DNA of 64,000 bases from Rhopalosiphum padi (taxonomy: Eukaryota; Arthropoda; Insecta; Hemiptera; Aphididae), in NCBI RefSeq assembly GCF_020882245.1, contig NC_083597.1, positions 3,196,581-3,260,580 on the forward strand. The letters are read 5' to 3'. Position numbers and translations under genes: made by a program. Within the stretch, counting starts at the first letter, position 1. Every line of letters starts with the position of its first letter. Below the pieces are notes generated by a model that worked only from the letters and a program-made list of their open reading frames with translations, did not search any database and was not told the DNA's origin. This document shows, one piece after another, positions 54,201 through 64,000 of the stretch.

Positions 54201-54235
54201 ATAATATATACCCAATCCTTTTCTCATTGTTGCAG
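48295..54235. other. Intergenic DNA with a CpG-richer part at 51.06-51.72 kb
   Basis: Mostly AT-rich. The part from about 51060 to 51720 is richer in CpG (GTCGTCGCTTGTCC, CGACGATCGCGATG, GCCGCGCGCGCG). It has two good donor-like sites (GGGGTAAGT at about 51175 and GGTGAGT at about 51420) but no matching coding exon I can defend. No other gene seen. Confidence 0.5.
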
Positions 54236-54334
54236 GTTTGGGTAAGCCGTCTTTTTCACACTGTAATGTACCCGACACTTTCTCTGGACGGAAATCTCTT
54301 TAGGCGGGTCTAAATGCACGTATACAACTGCGGA
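54236..54334 (+). other. Candidate 99-nt 5' exon
   Basis: A very good acceptor (CCTTTTCTCATTGTTGCAG) ends at 54235. A consensus-like donor GTGAGTAC starts at 54335. All three frames carry a stop early or midway, so an internal coding exon is excluded. An ATG at 54314, directly after an in-frame TAA, leads MHVYNCG in phase 0 into the donor. This would suit a 5' UTR exon with the start codon, or a non-coding RNA exon. Its partner exons were not found. Confidence 0.25.
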
Positions 54335-57300
54335 GTGAGTACAAACATAAGTAATATATTATTATTTATATTACTTTAAAGTATATGTATAGGTATACCT
54401 ACTTATGATTCAGTCAAAGGTTTTATAGACCACGTAGGTACATAATATCATAAACCCCCAAGGTTGACGGTGGTAGAAAAAAATAATAGTAATACAGAAA
54501 AACGTGACCAATCGGGTAGCACGACAAATTTTTTTCTCGTTCACTTCTCGAGTTTTGTACGACTGTCAACTGACCAAGGTAATTGGTACAATGTTTGGTG
54601 CAATATACATTACATTTATGTATAGTTCATTATATTATAGAGTACTATTTATACCTAAACGAGATAATACATAAAACTATGTTCATAAATTATCGTACGC
54701 GTGGTTAAGTAGTGCGGATTTATTGAAATATGGTATAAATATTTTTCAATTTTATTCGTACCTACCTATAATGGTTATCATATGTTTATGTATCTAATTT
54801 ACAACCTCATGATACATTTTAATTTTTTTTTACATATAAGCAGTATTTTAATATTATTTGTAATATTATACACTTAGGTATACAATACATTTTTATTATA
54901 CCTAATAAATATACAATATACATATTATTATAATGTAACTGTTGCAGTACTGGAGTAAACACGATTTTTAAATAATATTATTTTAAATGATATTAATAAT
55001 ATAATAACCTCAAAATGTTTACGTTATTTTCTAATTACAATAATGAATTTTCCTTTAAAATTATTGCACTTCCTAAATAAACCTTCAGTTAAGTTTTACA
55101 ATATGCATGCATAAAAATAGGTGTACCTAATTATAATTGTACGTGTAGTATAATATAAGTAAATCGGTTAGAAAATGAACAATATATACACTCAATTTAA
55201 TAATTATTATTATCAAATGTAATAAAAATATAATCATATACGTCGATTATTGTTTGTTTTTAATATTTAAATTAAAAAGACGTGTTTAAGTAAGATTTAC
55301 TTCGATTAAAACGTTTAAATATACCTAATATAATAATATAACAGAATGTATATTTTAGAATATCTTGCGTATAATATTACTATATCGTACGTTCAAAATA
55401 TTGAATCGGAATTGTGACACTCTCCACATGTGTAAATCATTCTCAATAAATTATAGTAGGTTCTATATTATAGGCATTAGTATGTATACACATGAGAGTG
55501 ATTGAGAAATTGACACTTGTCACTTATGGATGTTATTATTATATAGTAGTGGGTCATCGAGTAGTGGTTCGCGAGTCTGGAGTCACGTCGATATTTTCTT
55601 TTAACATTATTATAGAACCTAAAGATTTCGTTTGGGCTATGTGCACTATGTAGTCATGTATTCATATGCAAAACCTTATTATATTATTAAAATTAAAACG
55701 TAGTATTTTTAATATCTTGATACTACGCCACTGCGAGGCAGATTCAACACGGCCTGGAGTTGGCTACAGCTATATACATCGACGATATATTATAATATAA
55801 TTGTATAACTACATTATTTTCTGACTCTGACTGGGTTAAAATTATATTGTTTGCCATTTTGTTTTAGGTAAAATATATAATGCGAATCTTTATATGAATA
55901 CAATTACAACGATTATCTAAGTTTATTGTGATTCACCACTTCTTAATCCTGGATATATTTTGTATGTAAACACAAAATATATGGTGACCTATTCAACATT
56001 TTTTAACGAATGCAAATTAATATACAATATTAATTATATTCAGTTTTTTTCACTTTATTATTGTATTTCAATTACCAATATTTTGGTATTTTACAATTTT
56101 TTTTTTTAAATAATATTAGGTACATAATGGTTCTAAGAATTTATAAAAAGATTTCATCAAATATACAGATAGCAGAATTTATAACTACCTTTCTAAAGTG
56201 TTTAATTTGACGGGATCAACTAATAATATACTATACTTATTATATTTATTGATATTTGCAGAATTCTGGAACTTATAGCTATTAAAAGTTATTAAAGTAT
56301 GTATATATAGTTACTTATTTAAATATTTATAAAAAAAGATTTAGCGTCTGTGATTAACGTACAAACAATTCAAATGTATCAAAATTCAAATAAAAAAAAA
56401 AAAAAAAAATGATTTTGAATACTTTTGAAAGAAAATACTCGAATACGAGTACCTATAACCTATGGAGACTTTTCAATAATTCTGATGAATTAGAAAATTC
56501 GTCAAATAAAATATTTTCTCCAACAAATAAAATGCTAGGTGCTTCATGTAGCTATTTTAATGGCTGACAATACTGATAAATCTTACTCAAATTGCCAATA
56601 GCAAATTGAGCATTGTTTAAATAATCAATTAGAGTGTTACAATTACATTTTTTATTTATGACATGGAGAAGAGTGTGATTAATAAGGCTAAAATTTGTAT
56701 GCATTTGCATATTGTTAATGGTTGGTCCGAAAAATAGCTAGATCATACCAAAATATGGCCTAACAATTCTGTATAAAAAAATTTTTTTTGCAATTATTTT
56801 ATGATTTTTTTGGCATTTTTAGAGCATATTTAGGATTTTGTAAATCGTTAAGATATTTTTAATTCGACGAATAGGAAAATTTCTCAAAATAATAGTTATT
56901 TTGAAGTTTTTAAATATCAGAATGCAGGTAAATATATAATATTTTTAGATAAAATATCAATGAGTTTCAATCATAAGTTGTTATCGTTATTTATCGAAAT
57001 TTAAAAACCGAAGTCTACGCCCTTTTTTATCATTAGTTTAAATCATTTGCAGTATAATACATAAAATATAAGTAATCATTTAATTAAAAATACAATTTTA
57101 GAATTTATTATAGTTTTTTTTTTTTAGAACATATATATTAAGGGCATATTTTTGTAACTATTAAAGCATAACTGCATACATATTTAATGGGTTTTAGATC
57201 ATATAATAATCGGCCCTAATGATAAATTAAGGATTTATTGTTGCGCAACATTATTTTGGTTCAGAACAATAATTCTTTCTGTATAATAATTTCTGATAAT

Positions 57301-57640
57301 GAATTCAACGTTCTTATTAACAAATTCGTTTGCCAGCATTACCGGTGCTATTAACACTTGTATCATTTTCAATATTATATGATAACGAAATTACTTAGTC
57401 CCTTGCGATAGCACCACATACTGAATTTTCATTAGGGTATTTTATAACATAAACAAATAAACATGATCAACTGTAATAAAAATAATGATTGAAAAGAAAT
57501 ATAAGTGAAAATATAAAAGCTGGTAAGCACTAGATACAATGAGGTTATTTTACTAACGTAAACATTTTTTAACTTAAAGCGAAACTATTAGCATGAAATA
57601 AACATACAATTTTTGTGAGCCAAAATTAAATTTATATGTC
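54335..57640. other. Intergenic DNA, AT-rich
   Basis: No gene supported. A GC-richer patch at about 55725-55790 reads open in two frames for 20-25 codons but has no clear acceptor. The rest is AT-rich. Confidence 0.5.
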
Positions 57641-57815
57641 AACTACCCTATACCAACCTATATGGATTGAAAATTAAAACTAAACACATCCATCTACTCT
57701 TAAGAAAGAAATCAAAAGATTTTATTTTTATTGAAATCGGTCCAGTATTTTTTGAGATTAACCGTTTACAACAAAACTCGATTTCACATTTATATAATAA
57801 ACATAGAGATAAAGG
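57641..57815. mobile_element. Likely retroelement 3' remnant
   Basis: The text ATTGAAATCGGTCCAGTAT, then TTTTTGAGATTAACCG, and further on TTATATAATAAACATAGAGAT resembles 3' segments of retroelements common in insect genomes, which read AAATCGGTCCAGTAGTTTTTGAG and later TTTATAATATTAGTATAGAT. The overlapping 74- and 88-codon frames here probably come from this remnant. I recall this pattern from general knowledge and have not aligned it. Confidence 0.35.
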
Positions 57816-58439
57816 GGTATGCGATTTATATGATTCTTTCTTTGATATTCACTCCGAAGATAATCCATTCACGTCGACCCTTTTCATCACCCGAAACGTG
57901 CGTTTTTATATATGGTGTATGCCTATTATATAATATTATGTTATATATTACGTGACCCCGACATTGTGCAATTCGTTGTACCCTTGATATGTGTACATGA
58001 CACTATAATATCATTATACTCGAAGGTCAACTTATTTACTGTAGCGTTTTCGTAGATGTATTATATCAGGTAGGTAATTTTGTGTATTATTCTGTTGAAA
58101 AACTGAATTTACTGCCTATGACAAAAAGTGGATAATGCACACGTTAGCATTGTATATTGCCTATTCTAATAAAATATACCTATTTATAATATGGACCGAT
58201 CTGTATGTATCAGTTTAACCACATGGGCGCTATGTATGCGGTGCTTTGACAGATGACCGCACGGATGTGCCGAATATTCAAAAAATGAATAATTTAGACG
58301 AAATGTCATCTATTTTGGGTTTTGTAATAGAATATAAGTTCTTTGTAATAATAAAAAGAGTTTTCAAAATCGAAAAATTATTTTACAATTGTTTATATGC
58401 TTTATAATTTATTGTAAAATTATTGTAGTTTAAAATATA

Positions 58440-59983
58440 CAGGTGAATTATCAAGGACGCTCACCTCTTTTTTCTTCAATACCCCAATTATTCATAATCT
58501 GATTTTGGATATTTGATATACTTAAGAATACGCTACCCCCCGCATATGTTTTCATAGTCTTACATACATACAACATAGCAAATTTTCTTTCGGAAGTATC
58601 AACTGTGTGTTTTTATTTTCTTAACTTTAATACTAGACTGAATGACCTATTGGATATTATCAAAGTAATAGGTAAGAGAACATATTATTTTTATGTGCTT
58701 AAGCGTTGGTTTTTTATTTTTCAGTATTTTAATTTTTAAGCAAAAAATGAGTATTATAAATATATCACAAGTTAAACATGTTCATATATACCTTAAAAAT
58801 TAAAATAATCCGTTCTCCAATTTCGGTAATCTACCACGCTAAATGAAAATTTAAGTTTAAATAACTATTTTTTTAACTGTGAAAAATTAAATAATTTTTT
58901 TTGAAAATATTTAATCTCACGTTTTGTATCTACATTTTACTTGATAATCCCTTTTTAATGAGCTATTTTAACCAACTTTCAAGTTATAATATTTTTGGAG
59001 AAAAGTTAAAAATAGAAATTTTGTGACTGTTCACCCCAACGTTTTTGTGGATTCAAAACGTTATTCCGCTTGGGTGTGATATCGGATCTCTTTCATTAAT
59101 ATTTTATGTTAAAGCTAGCATAATTATCCACCTACTCATTTCAACTAAGTTACAATTTTATCATTTTCCTATTTAACAAAAATTCTTGAAATTTTAAAAA
59201 TTCAAATTATTTTCGTTTTAATTACCATACTTACTTGATTAAACATCAAGAAAGTAAAAACAATGCTTAAGCAGGTACAGTTATTTTTTTACCTTTATTT
59301 TTTATAAATTATCAATGATAATAGGTCAATTAATTTTAATATTAAAGTTAAGAATACAATATATCTATTACCTATAATTATTTAATAATAACGTTATATG
59401 TTTGGAAGTCAGAAACAACACGTGTGAAGGTAGTATTTAAAGACCATATTTTCATATTTTTGAGATATTTTTGTGCAAATCTAACTAGTATTTTTTGAAT
59501 TATTTTATTTATTTTTATGTCAATGATAATGGGTTTGGAGGATATACTGATTACAGTAATATTTGAACATTTTAGTAATTTTTATTTATTTATATTCTAT
59601 CAATATTAATTCTAAAATTGTTACAATTATAATAAATAGTAGATCTAATATTACGTCTATTTTATATTTTTATTCAAACATTTTTAAGGACTTTTATTCT
59701 TTTCTTTTATTTTAATAACTGAAAAATTACTTATTCAAATTTTTAAGTTAGATGCATCAATATTTAAAAAATAATATTCACTAAATAATCTACAGTAAAA
59801 AAGGGATTATACAAGTTTATATCACGGAATTTAATACACTCTAATTAAGGAGTAGGTAAAAAAAAAAATCTTTCTTAAAGATTTAAAAATATAATATTTT
59901 AGTATATTTAAACATAAAAAAAGAATCAAAATTTGAATTATTAAATGAAAAATGGGGGTGATCGTTTTTAATGAATCATTCAA
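58440..59983. mobile_element. CAGGGTGATT-family transposon, long diverged copy
   Basis: The left end is CAGGTGAATTATCAAGGACG and continues with CTCACCTC. The right end, reverse-complemented, starts TTGAATGATTCATTAAAAAC and then shows ATCACCCCC. TA flanks both ends. At 1544 bp it is twice the size of the other copies. Its right half (about 59390-59983) parallels the right half of the 46.5-kb copy, so the left half may be a second, nested insertion. No coding capacity. Confidence 0.55.
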
Positions 59984-60650
59984 TATACGTAAAATTCTTA
60001 CAATATTTTAACTAATTACAACCCCTTACTCTGTGCAAACCACTAAATTATTGTTGAGTAGTAGGTGGATAATTTTTCAATACATACCTAATTTTCACCG
60101 AAATAAATGTTAAACAAAAACCAGTTACTTATCTCGACAGTTGATGATGATATATTCCGTGGTGAATGTGACCATAAATAGAGATAGTTACTCGCAATAA
60201 CATTAGTTACTTTTAAGATTTTAGTATATCAACTTATCACAAATGTTTACGATTTATTCATCCTTGTCCATTAGTAATCTAATCGCAGATTAAGATCCAT
60301 ATTTTTTTTTTATATTACCGTAATAAATGTTACCTAATGGGAAATTAATGAAGAAAAAACCAAAAGTATTTTTTATGTTTTTTATTAGTGTCGAACTATT
60401 GGTAGGTATTATATGTAAATATAAAAAGAAACATTTCGATGTCAACGAAACAACCGAAGGGCGAATAATAATTGATTGTTGCGATACTAAATGCGTCGTT
60501 TTGATAAAGTATTTTCGCACAATATAAATTGTTTTATGGTTATTTGTTATTATTACTCCCGCCATAGCCATCGTCTCTGTTTAAAAGGTGTATAATATAT
60601 AATATTATTATTATAGGTACTTTTCTATCAGATTATTATTTTTATGTTTA

Positions 60651-60654
<4 letters not shown>

Positions 60655-60718
<64 letters not shown>

Positions 60719-60732
60719 TGTGAGTGTGTGTA
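60655..60732. repeat. (TG)n microsatellite
   Basis: About 39 TG units with two GA interruptions near the right end. Frames of Cys-Val (plus) or His-Thr (minus) repeats across it are artefacts. Confidence 0.95.
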
Positions 60733-61448
60733 TTATATTAATTATTATTTTATCGTATTTGCAAAAATGGTTTACGCCTTTATCGAAACGTGAAAAAAAA
60801 ATAATAAAAACCAAATTACACTGCTTCAAACTGTACACTGAATATTATAATAAATAAATGTTGTATTGACGGTGAATGTAGTAAAAATCATTCAGTTTTG
60901 AAAAGTTTTCAGATACGTACACCTATTTATAATTATTGAACATACAGATGTATTAATCGTCTAACTCAATAATATTATATTGTAATCGTTATTTAAACGG
61001 CGTACAATAATGCTTTTAGATTTAAAGTTTTTTTTTTTTAGTACTAAACTGATTGATATTTGTTATAATAACTAATAAAAATTATATCTTTTATAGACGA
61101 ATGTGCGAGTATGGTATATAACGTTAGTTAGCGTCTCTTAATATGCAAACGCCCACCATCACCAACACGTTGAGACACGCATATTATAATATACTATTTT
61201 ATACACAATAAACTAATGATATATATATACATTCAGGGTGTGCCCCAAGATATTTTTGTTACCATATATGAAATACAAACTAGCTGGAACGCTGGAATAC
61301 ATTCACTGATAGCCCTGTTTATATGTGTAGAATCTGCGTAGGGTGCTTCTGTTGCTTAAAGATAATAATCGAAACTTACGCAAGACTGACCAGTCAAAAC
61401 GATGATCATATTATTTGAAAACCCTCCAAAGTGTATATACGTATAATT

Positions 61449-61896
61449 TAGTGGCGGCTTGAATATTTTTTTCTCGAATCACAATATATCTGATATTTTT
61501 ATACCATCACCATCCACCATCTTAAAATCGAATAATGTAAATTATTCTCAAATAATTATTTTTTGAAGCTTAGGACCCTTATTTTTTGTTCATCGAATTC
61601 TCTTTTGGTTAAAAAATTAATAAATTCATTGAATATTTCTATATTTAATATTTTACCACACCAAAAGTTCTGTTGTATATTTGTCTATAACTATAACTAA
61701 TTAGTTATATTAGTTATTACTGCACAATTTCCGCTGAATACACATAAAAGGCTATTTATATTATGTTTATTATTTATAATTTAACTATCACCTTTAAAAA
61801 TGATCCAGCCTACCTTTTCCAACCATAAGACACCCACCCATCCAATAATGTTTTTGTAAATAACGTGATTTAAATATACGCCCTTTGAGCCACCAC
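61449..61896. mobile_element. hAT-like MITE
   Basis: The left end is TAGTGGCGGCTTGAA. The right end, reverse-complemented, is CAGTGGTGGCTCAAAGGGCG. These short inverted ends of the CAGTGGCGGC type are common in hAT elements. The flanks CGTATAAT and CGTAAATT could be a worn 8-bp target duplication. Length is about 448 bp with no transposase. Confidence 0.45.
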
Positions 61897-62784
61897 TGGT
61901 CGTAAATTATTGTATGGGTAAGAAGTATATATTAGTATAATACTCTCGTATTAATATTATTCCCCCCTCACCAAAGAGGCTTTCACTACATGAAATGCAA
62001 ATTCTTATCATAGATATTATATAAAACGGCTAAAAAATCAATTAACAATAAAACCTCAGTAACGAATCCCAATAAATTGTTAAGAATATTATTATTAAAT
62101 TGTATAGTGACTTCAACGCCCAAACACTACGTCTCAAACCGTATAGGCAATATACACATTTTTTTATATGCAAAAGTTATATTATTATGCGCAAGCGGAT
62201 CTCCAGTAATTTGTTTAATATTATTGTTTATTCGTAGCCGTGTTTAATATTATAAATTATGAATTAAACCCAATGATAATAGCAAAAAAAGTCGTAACTC
62301 TTTTTTCTATAAGCAGTCGTGCGTGTTGGACTTCGATCAGGCCGATTTTATTTTTTAACAGTGTAAACAATATTAATTGACGCAAAAAAAAACTTGTATG
62401 TAAATCATGTATTTATGTTTAATTTAAAATAATTTAAATTTTTATTTACAATACAAACCAAGAACAATATTGTTATAAATACCGAAGAACTACACCAAAA
62501 ATAAATATTGGACACTATACAATGTTCAATATGGTATAGGTACAATATACATCATACACAGCCGCACACGCATAATATAATATCACATAACCATCCATAC
62601 GATTTTAATTTAAACTATAATATAGTATTAATAAATAAATAGACAATCATTATCATAAAACAATATATTATAAATTATAATACATATATTTACATATACG
62701 AGTATTACGCATAGACACATTTTATATTATTTTTAATCAGTGAAACACAATTTTCCTACCATTTTACATGCGAAGTATACGTTA

Positions 62785-63535
62785 TACGATTTACTAAATA
62801 TGCTTATCTTCTCCCATTTATTTATTTAATAATAATACATTTATTCAAAATCTAATTTTCAAATATATTTGAAGACTATCTATTCAAATTGTAGTGATTT
62901 TTTTATTATTTAATAACTAATAAGACATATACTGTGGCGATACAAACTTCTGTTTTTCAAATGATAACTTTACTTCTAAATAGCAAATTTTAGCAGATAC
63001 TTTTTCTGCAAATATTTACGTACTAAAATCAAAAATTGAGCTAACAGTACTTAATTGAGTGTATTAAGGATAATAATCTTTGAAAATGGTCTTAAAAAAA
63101 CATAATATAGGTATATGTAATATTAGATAAAGTATTTATTATGCACCGACTTATTTTAATAAAGTTATAAATCATAAATGTTGATAGATTAGGATTAAAT
63201 ACTAAAATTTTGAAGTTATCAAACTCATTATATTGAACATACATCATCCTTAGAACACAAAGTTAAATAACTTAAAAACCATATTGTTATTTGAATTTTA
63301 TTAATTTTAATTAATATGCGTCAAATTTTTCACAAAAATAATCCACTTAAGACTTTACTGTTTAAAACAGGAGTTCTGATTTTAAAAAAACAGATGTTTG
63401 TATTTCCACAGGACACTCTTTCAGTAGAACACAAAATTTTAAAAATGTTTCAAAGCCTTTTCTCTAAAAGTATATATGAAAATTCAAAAATTCAAATTTT
63501 AAATAATTTCATTTATAAAGAAACAAAGGTTTAAG
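62785..63535. mobile_element. CAGGGTGATT-family transposon, truncated copy
   Basis: The left edge TATACGATTTACTAAATATG followed by CTTATCTTCTCCC matches the family end with part of CAGGGT deleted. GTGGCGATACAAACTTCTG then TTTTTCAAATGATAAC is the shared internal block. The right end is lost, so 63535 is an estimate. The 72-codon frame at 63316-63534 lies inside it and is not a gene. Confidence 0.5.
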
Positions 63536-64000
63536 ATTCCATAATATATCAATTATTTAAGTATTACTTATAATATAGCTAGATTTAATATAATTTAACA
63601 ATATTAAACTATCGTACCTACCTGCCATTAATAATAGATTTAATATTTTAATATATACACTGTTTTAAAGATATACGCATATAGGTACTAGCTACTTATT
63701 ATATAACAAATACAATACATAATTTGAGCAAGAATTAACCTTAGTAATTATCTGTATCTAAAAAATATAACTAACTACAACCATCTCTTTTTGTAAATAT
63801 TGTAACACATAGGCGTAACTACTAACTCTACTAGACCTTAAATATTTTCAATAATAATAACCAATAAAATAAAAGATTAATTATACATTTATAAGTAAAG
63901 ATCTACATTAATGCAACTATCTATAGTTTTCAGTGGCAAATTTCTTATTAATATTTCTAGAATTTAATTGATTGTTAAATAATTTTCAATATTTAACAGT
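63536..64000. other. Intergenic DNA
   Basis: AT-rich. Nothing recognised. Confidence 0.6.

Noticed and set aside
60611..60857. Cys-Val and His-Thr repeat frames
   Set aside because: Direct products of the TG microsatellite.
63316..63534. 72-codon plus frame
   Set aside because: It lies in a truncated copy of the CAGGGTGATT transposon family, has low-complexity Lys/Phe/Ile composition and no homology by eye.

Overview
The window reads as nuclear DNA of an insect, most likely an aphid. It is very AT-rich, has short spliced introns with GT..AG borders, and is full of ATT/TA microsatellites and the words TAGGTA/TACCTA. It also carries a short interstitial run of the insect telomere unit TTAGG. 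The organism call is inference from composition, TE flavour and the one recognisable gene. There are no operons, no bacterial signals, no CRISPR and no tRNA or rRNA gene that I could recognise.

One gene is certain. Positions 432-5321 (+) hold the 3' part of a KIF26-family (kinesin-11; Drosophila CG14535-like, C. elegans VAB-8-related) atypical kinesin. I traced eleven exons whose phases agree throughout, from the last strand and helix of the motor domain to a stop at 5319-5321. The start of the gene and most of the motor domain lie left of the window. A long AT-rich 3' UTR follows, with several AATAAA signals from about 5.6 to 6.7 kb.

The remaining 57 kb is gene-poor. It holds: (i) transposon debris, namely a fossil non-LTR reverse transcriptase (25.3-25.9 kb), about five copies of a TA-flanked family whose ends begin CAGGGTGATT (28.4, 42.7, 46.5, 58.4 and 62.8 kb), a long-TIR element (16.0-16.4 kb), a hAT-like MITE (61.4-61.9 kb), and other inverted-repeat pieces; (ii) structured repeats, namely a 53-bp-arm hairpin at 7.96-8.09 kb, a 35-bp tandem repeat at 8.4 kb, and mirrored minisatellite arms at 26.7-27.1 kb; (iii) several CpG-rich islands (18.4-19.0, 28.0-28.3, 40.4-41.2, 44.8-45.5, 46.0-46.5 and 51.1-51.7 kb) that look like promoters, 5' exons or conserved regulatory DNA; and (iv) a few weak but splice-consistent candidate small genes or orphan exons (15.69-15.95, 39.78-39.97, 41.06-41.38 minus, 42.10/43.51 and 54.24-54.33 kb).

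The candidate genes are hypotheses built from splice signals, reading frame and composition only. The best of them is a two-exon 55-residue membrane or secreted peptide at 15.69-15.95 kb. Nothing outside the kinesin can be assigned a function.
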